A stretch of DNA of 64,000 nt from Chitinophagaceae bacterium (GCA_016717285.1 JADKFU010000005.1:1720501-1784500); one strand, 5' to 3'; shown: positions 28,299-38,834, counted from the stretch's first letter. The notes: generated by a model not told the origin, from the letters alone. Program-made: numbers and translations.

Positions 28299-28727
28299 TT
28301 AAGAAGCAGGTGTGGCAGCAACAGCAGGTCCGCCTTTTCCTTTTTTCTTTTTCAGGCCTTTGCGGCCTTTCTCTTTTGCATCAAGGATGGCAGTGCGGTG
28401 GGTATCTTCCCATTGCAGCCATTTCTGATCAGCCACATCCTGTGGAACAACGCCTTTCTTTACGCCACGAAGCAAATGCTTGTGGTAAAGAATGCCTTTG
28501 AAGGATAAGATTTTGTGAACAGTGTCAGTTGGTTGAGCACCCTTTTGAAGCCAGTCTAACGCCTTGTCTTTGTTAATGTCAACAGAAGCAGGAATGGTAG
28601 TTGGATCATAGGTACCGATTTGCTCAATAAATTTGCCGTCTCTTGGTGAACGGGAGTCAGCGATGATGATGTGGTAGAAAGGCTTTTGCTTTCTGCCCAT
28701 TCTTTGTAATCTGATTTTTACAGCCAT
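28299..28727 (-). CDS. rpsP: 30S ribosomal protein S16
   Basis: A 142-residue S16. [41 protein letters not shown] text (here [16 protein letters not shown]) and the [20 protein letters not shown] helix are diagnostic. The C-terminal extension of about 55 residues, rich in Lys, Gly and Ala ([14 protein letters not shown]), is common in Bacteroidota. It heads the rpsP-rimM unit; a perfect -7 element lies at 28791-28798. Confidence 0.97.
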   Translation of the reverse strand: MAVKIRLQRMGRKQKPFYHIIIADSRSPRDGKFIEQIGTYDPTTIPASVDINKDKALDWLQKGAQPTDTVHKILSFKGILYHKHLLRGVKKGVVPQDVADQKWLQWEDTHRTAILDAKEKGRKGLKKKKGKGGPAVAATPAS

Positions 28728-28790
28728 TGTACTTTAGAAAAAGTTTTATGGGTTAGGGAAAACTTCCGAAGTCATTTCCCGGAAGGGCGG

Positions 28791-28798
28791 CAAAGGTA
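28791..28798 (-). promoter_or_regulatory. Promoter -7 element of rpsP
   Basis: TACCTTTG on the minus strand, a perfect TAnnTTTG, 63 bp before the rpsP ATG. The leader contains small inverted repeats around CTTCCG/CGGAAG (28764-28786) that could fold, possibly for ribosomal-protein feedback (speculative). Confidence 0.5.
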
Positions 28799-28851
28799 AT
28801 CGGAATTTCTGAAAATTCCTCGCGAAGATTGGAATTAGATTCTTAAACGGT

Positions 28852-28912
28852 CCTTGCGAACTTAGAGCCTTAGCGAAAGCATTTTCGCGCAAAGGCGCTA
28901 AGTTCGCAAAGG
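28852..28912. repeat. Palindromic repeat CCTTGCGAACTTAG type
   Basis: CCTTGCGAACTTAGAGCC faces GGCGCTAAGTTCGCAAAGG, a near-perfect 18-bp inverted repeat with a second small palindrome (GCGAAA...TTTCGC) in the loop. Only one copy is in the window. The form is that of a dispersed palindromic element or hairpin between prfB and rpsP. Confidence 0.65.
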
Positions 28913-28975
28913 GGTTTAGCAATGGAACCATTTATAAAGCGTGTAACATATTCTTGAAAGAGCACATCCTGAATC

Positions 28976-30059
28976 TTAGTTCTTATCAGCCATGAGGAAT
29001 GCCTTGATAAATTCATCCAAACCACCATCCAGCACGGCTTGTGGATTGCTTGTTTCGTAGCCTGTGCGCGCATCTTTCACAAGTTTATATGGATGCAGCA
29101 CATAATTACGGATTTGTGAACCCCATTCAATCTTCTTTTTACCGGCTTCTATCTTGTCCCGTTCTTCATTGCGCTTGCGGATTTCCTCTTCATATAATTT
29201 AGACTTCAGCATTTTTAGCGCTTTGTCTTTGTTGCCCATTTGCGTGCGGTCTTCCTGACAAGCAATCACAATTCCGGAAGGTTTATGACGCAGCCGGACT
29301 GCAGTTTCCACCTTGTTTACGTTTTGTCCGCCTGCACCACCGGAACGAAAAGTTTCCCAGGTTATATCATTGAGGTTGATTTCGATGTTGATGCTGTCGT
29401 CCACCAACGGATAAACAAACACAGAAGCAAAAGAAGTATGTCTTCGTGCATTGGAATCAAAAGGAGAGATGCGGACCAATCGATGTACGCCTGATTCCGA
29501 CTTCAGATAACCATAGGCAAAATCACCTTCAAATTCCAGCGAACAGGATTTGATTCCGGCTACATCGCCGTATTGCACATCCATTTCATGAATCTTATAT
29601 CCGTTTTTTTCTCCCCACATAACATACATGCGCATAAGCATTGCTGCCCAGTCGCAACTTTCTGTTCCTCCTGCTCCCGCATTTATTTCGAGAATGGCAC
29701 CCAATTGATCTTCCTGGGAAGTGAAGGTAGATTTGAATTCAAGTTCATCTACAGCAATCAGTGCCTGCTGATATTGTTTTTCAATATCATCAATATTGCC
29801 TTCTCCTTGCTGGTAAAACTCAAACAACACTTCCGACTCATCCACTTTGGATTGGGCATCATTGAATTGCTGCACCCATTTTTTGTTGGATTGAATCTGT
29901 TTCATCACACCTTCTGCTTTTTTCGGATCGTTCCAGAATTCAGCAGCGGTGGATAGTTGTTCGTCTTCTTTGATTTTTTCTACTCTGTTTTCGTAGTCAA
30001 AGAAACCTCCTCAGGGCCTCAGTGCGGCTCTTTATATCTTTAAGTTGATCTATGGTCAT
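28976..30059 (-). CDS. prfB: Peptide chain release factor 2 with programmed +1 frameshift
   Basis: RF2 reads UAA and UGA stop codons. The ATG at 30059 opens a 20-codon frame ending [10 protein letters not shown]...LRRFL, then CTT TGA C. Slipping one base forward joins [14 protein letters not shown] and the rest, giving about 360 residues in total. The body shows [31 protein letters not shown] and the [16 protein letters not shown] catalytic GGQ loop, plus the codon-specific segment [12 protein letters not shown] start inside the second frame (29908) would lose about 50 conserved N-terminal residues. The in-frame UGA makes synthesis self-regulating. A perfect -7 element lies 9 bp upstream. Confidence 0.96.
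29996..30011 (-). promoter_or_regulatory. prfB: RF2 programmed +1 frameshift site
   Basis: On the minus strand AGGAGG (30006-30011) is followed by TTT and then CTT TGA C. This is the classic RF2 autoregulatory site: an internal Shine-Dalgarno-like hexamer three bases before the CUU slip codon, and a UGA stop (29997-29999) followed by C. Confidence 0.95.
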
Positions 30060-30067
30060 AATGCGGG

Positions 30068-30075
30068 CAAAGGTA
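30068..30075 (-). promoter_or_regulatory. Promoter -7 element of prfB
   Basis: TACCTTTG on the minus strand, a perfect TAnnTTTG ending 8 bp before the prfB ATG, which implies a leader of only a few bases. Confidence 0.5.
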
Positions 30076-30146
30076 AATTATTTGGTAAGAAATGGTAACG
30101 TCTCTGTTTTACAGCCTTCCTCCACATAATTCTTCATCTTAAAAAT

Positions 30147-30170
30147 TTAATTGACATAAAGTCAAGTTAA
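30147..30170. promoter_or_regulatory. Inverted repeat upstream of clpB (candidate operator)
   Basis: TTAATTGAC (30147-30155), five bases, then GTCAAGTTAA (30161-30170): nine-base arms with one inserted G. It lies about 90 bp before the clpB ATG in the region shared with prfB. It does not match the CIRCE sequence of HrcA. Confidence 0.45.
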
Positions 30171-30259
30171 TTACTGAATCAGCGCCAAAATTACCGATTG
30201 GCAATCCCAATACCGCCATGGCAATGTATTTGACGACAACCGCCTGTAATTCAAAAAAA

Positions 30260-32884
30260 ATGAACCCAAATAACTTAACTATAAAATCGCAGGAAGCAAT
30301 TCAAAAAGCGCAAGAATTGGCTTTTGCGAATCAAAATCAATCTATCGAAACAGGTCATTTGCTGAAAGGGTTGTTGTTAGTGGATGAAAACGTAGTTGAT
30401 TTTTTGCTCAAAAAACTTGGTGTTAATATCAGTCATGTTGAAACAAGGTTAGATGAGCAACTCAATAAGTACCCAAAAGTAAGCGGTGGAAGTGGTCAAT
30501 ATCTTTCGAATGATGGAAATCAGGTGCTGCTGAAAGCACAGAGCTATCTGAAAGAATACAAGGATGAATTTGTTTCCGTAGAGCATTTGCTATTGGCTTT
30601 GCTGAATGGTAAAGACGAAACCTCAAAATTGCTGAAGGATGCAGGTGTAAGCGAAAAGGATCTCAAGCTTGCCATTGCAGCATTGCGAAAAGGAAAAAAG
30701 GTGACAGATCAGTCTGCCGAATCCAACTATAACGCCTTAAACAAATATGCCAAGAATTTAAATTCACTGGCACAGTCCGGCAAACTCGATCCTGTGATTG
30801 GCCGCGACGAAGAAATCAGAAGAGTGTTGCATATTCTTTCAAGGAGAACCAAGAACAACCCCATTTTAGTAGGTGAGCCAGGCGTAGGTAAAACGGCCAT
30901 TGCTGAAGGTATTGCACATCGTATTGTGAATGGAGATATTCCTGAGAACCTGAAGTCAAAAAGCATCTTCGCGCTGGACACCGGAGCCTTGCTGGCCGGT
31001 GCAAAATTTCGGGGTGAATTTGAAGAGCGGTTGAAAGCAGTGATCAAAGAAGTGACAGACAGCGATGGACAAATCATTTTGTTTATTGATGAGATTCATA
31101 CGTTGGTGGGTGCCGGCGCTACGGAAGGAGCGATGGATGCCGCCAACATATTAAAACCTGCATTGGCGCGTGGTGAGTTGCGTACTATTGGTGCAACCAC
31201 TTTGAATGAGTATCAGAAGTTCTTCGAGAAAGACAAAGCACTGGAGCGTCGTTTTCAAAAAGTAATTATTGATGAGCCGAATGAAGAAGATGCGGTGTCT
31301 ATTCTTCGTGGATTGAAAGAACGATATGAAACGCATCATAAAGTGCGGATCAAAGACGAAGCCATCATTGCCGCGGTAGAACTTTCGCACCGTTATATTT
31401 CTGATCGTTTTCTTCCTGATAAGGCCATTGACCTGATTGATGAAGCAGCAGCGAAGTTGCGGTTGCAGATGGATTCGCTTCCTGAAGAGCTGGATGAAAT
31501 TGAAAGAAGAATCCGTCAGCTTGAAATTGAACGCGAAGCCATCAAGCGGGAAAATGATAAAAAAAAGCTGGATGAACTCAGCAAGGAAATCGCTAACCTG
31601 ACTGATGAACGCAATGAATTGAAAGCAAAGTGGCAATCGGAAAAAGATATTGCAGATAAGGTGCAGGTAACGAAGCAATCCATAGAGGAATTTAAGTTAC
31701 AGGCAGAACAGGCTGAGCGTAGCGGCGACTATGGTAAGGTTGCAGAATTGCGATACGGAAAGATCCGGGATGCAGAACAAAAGCTGAAGGAATCAGAGCA
31801 AAATCTTGCGGAGATCAACAAAGGAAGCCGCATGCTGAAGGAAGAAGTGGATGCAGAAGACATTGCAGAAATTGTTTCAAAGTGGACAGGTGTTCCTGTT
31901 TCAAGGATGATACAATCGGAGAAAGAAAAGTTGCTTCATCTCGAAGAAGAATTGCATAGAAGAGTGGTCGGACAGGAAGAAGCGATTGTTGCCGTGAGTG
32001 ACGCCATACGCAGAAGCCGTGCAGGTTTGCAGGATCCGAAAAGACCAATCGGTTCCTTTATATTTTTGGGAACAACCGGCGTTGGAAAAACTGAATTAGC
32101 GAAAGCACTTGCCGAAGTATTGTTCAACGACGACAATGCAATGACGCGCATTGATATGAGTGAATACCAGGAACGACATGCCGTTTCAAGATTGATTGGC
32201 GCGCCTCCGGGTTATGTTGGATATGATGAAGGCGGGCAGTTGACAGAAGCGGTTCGCAGGAAACCATATTCGGTAATTCTTCTCGATGAATTTGAAAAAG
32301 CACATCCGGATGTATTCAATATTTTGTTGCAGGTGCTTGATGATGGACGATTGACCGATAATAAAGGGAGAGTGGTGAATTTTAAAAATACGATCATCAT
32401 CATGACATCTAATTTCGGATCGCAGATTATCCAGGAGAATTTTGAAAAAGTGGATGAAAGGAATAAACAGGGAATTATGGAAACTACCAAGATCGAAGTG
32501 ATGGACCTCTTGAAAAAATCTGTTCGACCTGAATTCCTGAACCGTATAGACGACATCATTCTGTTTATGCCATTGATGAGAGATGAGATTAAAGAGATTG
32601 TGCGGTTGCAGTTGAAAGCATTGGAAAAAATGCTGATGAAGAACAACATCAGGATTGGATTTACAGAAGAAGTGGTAGAGCAATTGGCGGAAGAAGGATT
32701 CGATCCACAGTTTGGCGCGCGTCCATTGAAGCGGGTGATTCAAAAAGATATTGTGAATGAATTATCGAAACGGATTTTAAGTGGTGAAGTGAGCAGCGAT
32801 AGTGAGATTATGGTTATGAAAGACAAGAAAGGAAGTTTAGTTTTCAAAAACAGCGCTAAAGTAAAAGCGGAAGTTGTGGGATAA
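30260..32884 (+). CDS. clpB: ATP-dependent chaperone ClpB
   Basis: An 874-residue AAA+ disaggregase that works with DnaK. I start at the ATG at 30260 ([21 protein letters not shown]), the usual family N-terminus. An in-frame ATG at 30218 would add 14 unlikely residues. Order: Clp N-domain (to about 150), NBD1 with Walker [14 protein letters not shown] and Walker [15 protein letters not shown], a coiled-coil M domain (about 400-530, [20 protein letters not shown]), and NBD2 with [32 protein letters not shown] and the C-terminal [11 protein letters not shown]. Monocistronic, closed by a strong terminator. Confidence 0.97.
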   Translation: MNPNNLTIKSQEAIQKAQELAFANQNQSIETGHLLKGLLLVDENVVDFLLKKLGVNISHVETRLDEQLNKYPKVSGGSGQYLSNDGNQVLLKAQSYLKEYKDEFVSVEHLLLALLNGKDETSKLLKDAGVSEKDLKLAIAALRKGKKVTDQSAESNYNALNKYAKNLNSLAQSGKLDPVIGRDEEIRRVLHILSRRTKNNPILVGEPGVGKTAIAEGIAHRIVNGDIPENLKSKSIFALDTGALLAGAKFRGEFEERLKAVIKEVTDSDGQIILFIDEIHTLVGAGATEGAMDAANILKPALARGELRTIGATTLNEYQKFFEKDKALERRFQKVIIDEPNEEDAVSILRGLKERYETHHKVRIKDEAIIAAVELSHRYISDRFLPDKAIDLIDEAAAKLRLQMDSLPEELDEIERRIRQLEIEREAIKRENDKKKLDELSKEIANLTDERNELKAKWQSEKDIADKVQVTKQSIEEFKLQAEQAERSGDYGKVAELRYGKIRDAEQKLKESEQNLAEINKGSRMLKEEVDAEDIAEIVSKWTGVPVSRMIQSEKEKLLHLEEELHRRVVGQEEAIVAVSDAIRRSRAGLQDPKRPIGSFIFLGTTGVGKTELAKALAEVLFNDDNAMTRIDMSEYQERHAVSRLIGAPPGYVGYDEGGQLTEAVRRKPYSVILLDEFEKAHPDVFNILLQVLDDGRLTDNKGRVVNFKNTIIIMTSNFGSQIIQENFEKVDERNKQGIMETTKIEVMDLLKKSVRPEFLNRIDDIILFMPLMRDEIKEIVRLQLKALEKMLMKNNIRIGFTEEVVEQLAEEGFDPQFGARPLKRVIQKDIVNELSKRILSGEVSSDSEIMVMKDKKGSLVFKNSAKVKAEVVG

Positions 32885-32952
32885 TATTCTCGCGTATAAC
32901 GGCGAGCGAGAAATTATAAAAGGTTATTCAGGTTGATTAGCATGGCAAGAAT

Positions 32953-32989
32953 AAAAAAGAGCATCCACATTCGGATGCTCTTTTTTTTT
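32953..32989. terminator. Bidirectional terminator after clpB
   Basis: An 8-bp stem GAGCATCC/GGATGCTC with a 6-nt loop is flanked by six A on the left and nine T on the right. It serves clpB (plus) and the convergent thioredoxin-family gene (minus). Confidence 0.92.
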
Positions 32990-33007
32990 GCTTGGAATTT
33001 GAAAATA

Positions 33008-33625
33008 TTAAGATTTCCATTTGATGGTACAACCAACCGCTTTGGTTGTTGTAACAGGAACGGATTTACCTGCAATCAATGCATTCACCGCATCTTCTAC
33101 ATACTTATGTTGTACAGCACCGGCATCTTCGGTGTTGTCGTCAATTGCGCCGATGTAAGCAACATCATAACCTTTGTCAGTCTTGTTAAGCACAAACACA
33201 TGTGGTGTTTTAGCAGCTCCGAATTGGCGGGCAACCTGTTGTGTTTCATCTAACAGGTAAGGAAAAGTGTAACCTTTCTCTTTGGCATTTTTCACCATGT
33301 TGTCGAATGAATCATCCGGAACAGCCACTACATCATTCGGATTAATGGCAATTACAGGATAACCCTTGCTCTTGTACATTTTATCCAATGCAATCACACG
33401 CTGCTCATAAGCTTTTGCATATGGGCAATGGTTACAGGTGAAGATCACGATAGCGCCTTTGGCACTGTTATAATCTTTCAAAGAAACCATCTTGCCATCA
33501 ATGTTTTTAAGACTGAAATCTTTCACCGTATCACCAACTTTATATCCGGTGGTGGCAGCGGAAGTAAGAAATGCAACAGCTACAATAGCCATAGCAAAAA
33601 TCTGCACTGATTTTTTCATGTTCAT
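33008..33625 (-). CDS. Exported thioredoxin-fold (redoxin) protein
   Basis: A 205-residue protein with a signal peptide (MKKSVQIFAMAIVAVAFL) and an AhpC/TSA-type thioredoxin fold: VKDFSLKNIDGKMVSLKDY, the redox motif CNHCPYAKA, AINPNDVVAVPDDSF and FGAAKTPHVFVLNKT with the cis-Pro. It probably acts as a periplasmic thiol oxidoreductase. It lies 15 bp downstream of a second thioredoxin-fold gene on the same strand, so the two form an operon. Confidence 0.9.
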   Translation of the reverse strand: MNMKKSVQIFAMAIVAVAFLTSAATTGYKVGDTVKDFSLKNIDGKMVSLKDYNSAKGAIVIFTCNHCPYAKAYEQRVIALDKMYKSKGYPVIAINPNDVVAVPDDSFDNMVKNAKEKGYTFPYLLDETQQVARQFGAAKTPHVFVLNKTDKGYDVAYIGAIDDNTEDAGAVQHKYVEDAVNALIAGKSVPVTTTKAVGCTIKWKS

Positions 33626-33640
33626 TTTTTTTAAGGGAGT

Positions 33641-34132
33641 TTAATTAGAAATGTTTTTATTGATGAAGGTCCTTAATTCTTCAGGACTGTTGAATGCATC
33701 ATAATGTTCACGCTTTTCTCCATCCGGCAAAAGCAACACTGTGTAGGGAATGGCGCCTGACCAGTTGCTGTCAAATTCATCGATCCATTCGCCACCGGAT
33801 TCGTTCAATTGCAGCAGTGTGCCGGTTAATGAAAGCTTATTAATCAATTCTTTCACTTTTGTGGTCTGCGACATAAAGTCGAGCGAAATAAAAATGAACT
33901 GCACGTTTTCATTCTTTGCCTCCTGTTGCAATGACATGAAGTAAGGAAGCTCTTCTACACAGGGCTTGCACCAGGTTGCCCAGAAATTAATAAGCTTCGG
34001 TTTTCCAGGTTCCGAAGTGAGTATTTTTTCCAGTTCTGTGTACTTCAAAATTTTCAGTTCCTGCGCTGAAGCTTGCTTCACAAAACAGTTGATGATGACT
34101 AAAATGAATACTAATCTCATTATTCGATTCAA
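33641..34132 (-). CDS. TlpA-family disulfide reductase
   Basis: A 163-residue exported thioredoxin-fold protein. The signal peptide ends near KQASAQ. LINFWATWCKPCVEELPYF holds the CxxC active site, and GAIPYTVLLLPDGEK the cis-Pro loop. It resembles TlpA/ResA-like reductases that keep apo-proteins reduced in the periplasm. First of the two-gene operon with the redoxin gene at 33008. No cytochrome maturation genes are nearby to specify the client. Confidence 0.92.
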   Translation of the reverse strand: MNRIMRLVFILVIINCFVKQASAQELKILKYTELEKILTSEPGKPKLINFWATWCKPCVEELPYFMSLQQEAKNENVQFIFISLDFMSQTTKVKELINKLSLTGTLLQLNESGGEWIDEFDSNWSGAIPYTVLLLPDGEKREHYDAFNSPEELRTFINKNISN

Positions 34133-34252
34133 AATTGGATATTAATTTTTGAAGTGATCGCAACGGCAGGCAATAATTCGACCAACTATTTAATTTGCCA
34201 AACAGCTATTGCCAAAGGCTCGATCAAAATTATTTCCTGTCGGGAAGAAATA

Positions 34253-35098
34253 CTACTTCAACGCGGTTCTAAAGTAGCGGATGGCAATCTGTTGCGCATC
34301 AGCAGAGAACTCTTTATTGTAATGTGGATTGGAAGGATTTGCAAAGGCATGATCAGCATCATATTCCTTCACCGTCAGTTTTTTCCCTGCTGCTTCCATG
34401 TTTTTAACAAAATTATTTTTCACTTCTTCATTGATCCACTGATCTTTATTAGCAAACATAAAAAGCACATCGCTGTTAAGATTTTTCAGTTTGGCAACAT
34501 CGGTTTCCGGCATTCCGTAATACATCACGCAGGCTTTTGTTTGTTTGCCACCTATTAAAGCTGCCTGCATCGACCATCCGCCACCAAAGCACCAGCCAAC
34601 AGTTGCCACTTTAGCATCTTTACCAACATGCGTAAAAGCACCTGTTATAATACTTCTGAGGCGCGCATCATTAACCGACTGCATTATTTTTCCTGCTTCT
34701 TCCGGGTTTGAAGTTACTTGTCCGTCGTACAGATCAATAGCCATTACATTTACATCTTTCAGTGAATCTGAATAAGTATCTGCCTGCTTTTTGATGTAGT
34801 CATTTAATCCCCACCATTCCTGGAAAACAAAAAGATATTTGTTTGATTTTGTTGCTGAAGGAATGAAGTATGCATTCGCAGTCTTTCCATCCTGGGTAGG
34901 ATAAGTAATCATGTTTCCTTTCGCTGCATAGGTAAAAGCTATTGGTGATTCATGAGCACCGGTAAATCCTGCATTGCCTGCCAATGAAGCGAAAGTGGCG
35001 GTAGCGGAAGGAGCCTGGCAACAGGATTTTGATTGCTGTGCGAAAGTAGAGGTGGAGAGTGAGATAAGAGTCATAACAAAAAATGGTAATTTATTCAT
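34253..35098 (-). CDS. Exported dienelactone hydrolase family protein
   Basis: A 281-residue alpha/beta hydrolase with a signal peptide (MNKLPFFVMTLISLSTSTFA). The nucleophile elbow is GWCFGGGWS with a Cys nucleophile, as in dienelactone hydrolases. The Asp lies in FMFANKDQWIN and the His in YDADHAFANPSNPHY. Glu in VFQEWWGLND is the conserved residue that activates the Cys. The substrate is unknown; export suggests turnover of environmental esters or lactones. 35099-35339 holds only AT-rich sequence with a degenerate CCTGGCAGG/CCTGCC inverted motif. Confidence 0.92.
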   Translation of the reverse strand: MNKLPFFVMTLISLSTSTFAQQSKSCCQAPSATATFASLAGNAGFTGAHESPIAFTYAAKGNMITYPTQDGKTANAYFIPSATKSNKYLFVFQEWWGLNDYIKKQADTYSDSLKDVNVMAIDLYDGQVTSNPEEAGKIMQSVNDARLRSIITGAFTHVGKDAKVATVGWCFGGGWSMQAALIGGKQTKACVMYYGMPETDVAKLKNLNSDVLFMFANKDQWINEEVKNNFVKNMEAAGKKLTVKEYDADHAFANPSNPHYNKEFSADAQQIAIRYFRTALK

Positions 35099-35339
35099 GA
35101 TTGTTGGTTTTATGGTTTAAAGTTACATGCAACGCAGCAATCGGCAAATTGTTGAGGCGATTGAAATTTTTTAGTTTCTGGTGTTGTGTTAAGTTTGAAT
35201 GGAGGTTAACCTGGCAGGATTTCAAAAGTTAATAACAATGAAGCTATTCGATATGAACCCTGCCAAAGTTTACTTTACAGAGCGTTGTTTTAGTGCCATC
35301 TGAATTATTGAGATGAATTCTTTTGTAAGGAAGCTCACC

Positions 35340-38300
35340 TTATTCTACCACCACTTTCTTAACACTCACTCCATCCTTGCCTTCCAGCTTCACAAAATAA
35401 ATTCCCTTACCAAATGGTCTCAGATCAACAGGAATCGTTTCATCTTTTGAACTCAACGACAATGAATAACTGAGTACGACTGATCCGAGTGAATTCATCA
35501 CGGTAATCGAATTTTTAGCAGAAGAAGCGTTCGTTACAATAAACTGGCCATCATTTGGATTGGGTGAAATGGTGAATGATGTTGAAGGGTTCAATTCATC
35601 GATTCCAATCAATACGGAAGAAGTCAGATTGATGTTATCTATGTAAAGCACATTTCCATAATAGCCAATGTTGCGGAAAGCAATCACCACTTCAGGATTG
35701 TCCGTAAATCCATCAAGCGAAACAGTATCAGTTCTCCATTCATCATTTCCCGGAATAAAGTAGTTGCCGTTGTTTCCGGGTACGGTAGAAAGATCATCGC
35801 CACCGCGTTTATAAAGTTGTGTGAAAGTGGCACCACAATCTGTTGAGGCCAGCACTGCCAGCGAATCCACGTATGGATATCCGTAAGGAACATAGGCCAC
35901 ATCAAATGTTAATCGCGCATCCGCAAAATTGCTGAGGTTGTACTTTGCCGTATGCACGTCCACAAAACCTCCCTGCAAATCACTGTCGTAGTTATCGTAG
36001 TACATACAATGATCGCTCAATCCGTAGCCACCCACTTCTTCATTAATGCTCCATTGCGTTAATAACCAGTTAGCATCAAACTGACCTTGCTCAAAACCTT
36101 CAGCAATCGGCAATGACTGCACACTTACTCCATCAATCACAATTGTTTTAGTGATGGTATCACTCAAAGTGCCGTCGGTTACAATTAAAGTGACATCGTA
36201 AGTTCCTGGTACGGAAAATATTGCAGCAGGATTTTTTATACTGGACATTGAAGGACTCGCGCCATTGATCTGCCATTGGTAGGTTGCAGCAGCAGTTGCC
36301 ACTGAATGATCTGAAAAGTAAATCGTATCGCCGGAACAATAAATGGTATGATTCCCAATTGCGAAATCAGCGATTAAATCAGAGGGTTCATAAAAATCAT
36401 TTTCCCAAACACCTACATGCCATGTTGCCAACCTGATCTTCTGACCTTTGTAAAACGGAACAATCTTCAACGGTTCTGAAACGGCAGGCAACCCATTACC
36501 ATGAACTGCCCAATCTGTCATTACATTATTCCGGTAGAAAACAATGCCCTGCTTCATTGCAAGATAAACTCCACCATTGGTACCAAACTGATGTGTTAGA
36601 CTCCACACATTCATATTGTCGAGAGCAGGAGTGGAGATGTTTGTCCAGGTGGTGCCGCCATTCGTTGAATGATAAATCTTTGATCCATTCGGTCCATTGG
36701 TAAATGACAACCACAATTCATTTTCATTATTTCCGCTTAAGGTGAAGTTGAGATACTTCTGATTGGCAACCGGTAAAGTCAGTTGTGCCCACGTTATTCC
36801 GCCATCTGTAGTTTTCCAAAGCACACTTTTCGATGATTGTAAATGCTGTGCATACATGATATTAGTGTTCACCCTGCTTTGTTCGATCCAAAGAATTTTT
36901 TGATTGACATTAGTGCCGAAAGTGTGATAGGTAAAGAAACTGGATCCGCCATCAGTGCTTTTATAGAGTTTGTTTTCTTTTCCCAGGTAAGCAATGTGAT
37001 AGTTGTTCCAGTCGAAGATGATGCGTGAACTTTCTCCCTGGTAATAACTTTCATTCGGCTGACCTGATCCGCCGGTATATTTTGCAAGTCCATCAATCTG
37101 ATCAGGTAAAACAACACTTCCGATATCTGAGAAAAAAGCTTTTCGTTCATCACTGTAATTGACATAACCGGTAGCTGCTTCACCGCCACCAAGTGCAAGA
37201 AATTCACCATCAGGAAATCCTTCAGCAAATCCCATGTCGCCGTTATGATAACGTCCACCTACCATCATGTCTTCATTCCATCCCTGGTCGAAGCCCCAGA
37301 GTTCTGTCGCATAAATACCATTGCATTTTGATTGATGTGTTTCGAGGAAATCGGTGGAATGATTTACGCCTCCATCGCTGCTCCACCAAACGTCTTCAGT
37401 AGTATCGGAAGTTTTATAGTTACGGATTGTTTGTATGTCAACGTGCATTAATGGCAATCCGCCGATGTAACCACCAACGCCCTGGTAGGAAACAGCACCA
37501 TCATCAGAGCGCCACATGTTTAATCCGCCGATAAGTATTCTGTTTTCATCAAGGTGCGATGCAACGATAAATGTGTTGTAGTAGATCTGGTTGTAATCAG
37601 CAGAATGGCCGTCAAAATCCATAAGGCATGGATGTGTGTCAAAATCATACGGCTCACCAATTAATACATGTGGGTTGTTCCATAATTCACCGGAGTTGTT
37701 ACTTACATAGGTGCCAATAAATCCTCCGAGTTGCAACTGTGCTGTGGATTGACTCGTGCCTACAAGCAGCACATACACTTTTTCAGGATTGGCTTCTGTT
37801 ACAGCAATTCTTCCACCATAGCTTTCAATTTTTCCCGCATCAACGGGAGGCACTTCAAACCAACCATCGCTGTATTTGGTAAATGTTGCACCGTAGTTTA
37901 TTGATTTGTAGAAATAAGAAATCTTTGTGGCAGGATCATATTGCAATGCATAAATCGTGGAAGGATCATTTGGCTTGATGTTAATAGACATGCAGTAATC
38001 AGGTAAAATCTCTGTCCAGTTTTGACCGCCATCTGTAGTGCGAAACATTCCTTTATTGGTACCGATGTAAATGATGTTTGGATCACCCGGATTATAAATC
38101 AGATCATCTGCAGTGAAATTAAGAGCTTGAAAAGCTGCATCACCAATAGCGTTCCAGGTTGAGCCACCATCATTCGTTTTATACAATTTACCACCACCGG
38201 CAAACAACATTTCATTTTCATTGGTGGGATGAATACGCACCGCTCTTGAAGTAAAGATGAGCAGGTTGGGCGTAACTAAATTCCACGATTCGCCGGCATC

Positions 38301-38810
38301 AACAGATTTATAAATGCCGCCACTTTCACTTCCCGCAATCAATAGGTTGGGATTGCTTTGAGAACGATCTATTCCATAAATATTCGCTTGTTCAGAAATG
38401 GGTTCAAACGGACTGTTCTCATTTGTTTTTGTTGAATAATGAATATCAGGGCCGGCATGTGTCCATCCGCTGCGAACATTGTTTGATAAATCGGTGCGTT
38501 GCCTTAATTGCTGATTGATTTCTTCAGCAGAAGGATAGCGAATAAATCCTTTTTCATCCAAAAAAGAACTCACTCTTCTGCGCCAGGTTGTGTACAGTCG
38601 CGCATAGATATCATTCTCCGGTTCACGACCTTCAAAGTACGCTTCATATGCGCTGTCCACTGCAAATACACTTTCAGATTCATCATACATCATCTTCACC
38701 CATTGCGGGAGATTGGGATCATCAGCATTTATTTTAGGTTGTGAATATTGCGCGATTGATTGAATGGAAAGAAAACACAGAACGGCAATGATGATTGTAA
38801 TTTTTTTCAT
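35340..38810 (-). CDS. T9SS-secreted BNR/VPS10-like beta-propeller with PKD domain
   Basis: A 1156-residue exported protein. The start is the ATG at 38810 (MKKITIIIAVLCFLSIQSIA). A propeller with many Asp-box repeats follows (IYKSVDAGESWN, LYKTNDGGSTWNAI, MFRTTDGGQNWTEI, LYKSTDGGSSFF, LWKTTDGGITWAQL, IYHSTNGGTTWTNI), typical of VPS10/sortilin- or sialidase-like domains. A PKD domain (YQWQINGASPSMSSIKNP, then GTYDVTLIVTDG), a cleaved-adhesin-like jellyroll (about 940-1060) and a T9SS type A domain (ISPNPNDGQFIVTN, GKGIYFVKLEG) complete it. No catalytic triad is evident. A near-ideal promoter lies upstream. Confidence 0.9.
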   Translation of the reverse strand: MKKITIIIAVLCFLSIQSIAQYSQPKINADDPNLPQWVKMMYDESESVFAVDSAYEAYFEGREPENDIYARLYTTWRRRVSSFLDEKGFIRYPSAEEINQQLRQRTDLSNNVRSGWTHAGPDIHYSTKTNENSPFEPISEQANIYGIDRSQSNPNLLIAGSESGGIYKSVDAGESWNLVTPNLLIFTSRAVRIHPTNENEMLFAGGGKLYKTNDGGSTWNAIGDAAFQALNFTADDLIYNPGDPNIIYIGTNKGMFRTTDGGQNWTEILPDYCMSINIKPNDPSTIYALQYDPATKISYFYKSINYGATFTKYSDGWFEVPPVDAGKIESYGGRIAVTEANPEKVYVLLVGTSQSTAQLQLGGFIGTYVSNNSGELWNNPHVLIGEPYDFDTHPCLMDFDGHSADYNQIYYNTFIVASHLDENRILIGGLNMWRSDDGAVSYQGVGGYIGGLPLMHVDIQTIRNYKTSDTTEDVWWSSDGGVNHSTDFLETHQSKCNGIYATELWGFDQGWNEDMMVGGRYHNGDMGFAEGFPDGEFLALGGGEAATGYVNYSDERKAFFSDIGSVVLPDQIDGLAKYTGGSGQPNESYYQGESSRIIFDWNNYHIAYLGKENKLYKSTDGGSSFFTYHTFGTNVNQKILWIEQSRVNTNIMYAQHLQSSKSVLWKTTDGGITWAQLTLPVANQKYLNFTLSGNNENELWLSFTNGPNGSKIYHSTNGGTTWTNISTPALDNMNVWSLTHQFGTNGGVYLAMKQGIVFYRNNVMTDWAVHGNGLPAVSEPLKIVPFYKGQKIRLATWHVGVWENDFYEPSDLIADFAIGNHTIYCSGDTIYFSDHSVATAAATYQWQINGASPSMSSIKNPAAIFSVPGTYDVTLIVTDGTLSDTITKTIVIDGVSVQSLPIAEGFEQGQFDANWLLTQWSINEEVGGYGLSDHCMYYDNYDSDLQGGFVDVHTAKYNLSNFADARLTFDVAYVPYGYPYVDSLAVLASTDCGATFTQLYKRGGDDLSTVPGNNGNYFIPGNDEWRTDTVSLDGFTDNPEVVIAFRNIGYYGNVLYIDNINLTSSVLIGIDELNPSTSFTISPNPNDGQFIVTNASSAKNSITVMNSLGSVVLSYSLSLSSKDETIPVDLRPFGKGIYFVKLEGKDGVSVKKVVVE

Positions 38811-38834
38811 GGAGGAATTTATTAGAAGTGGATG

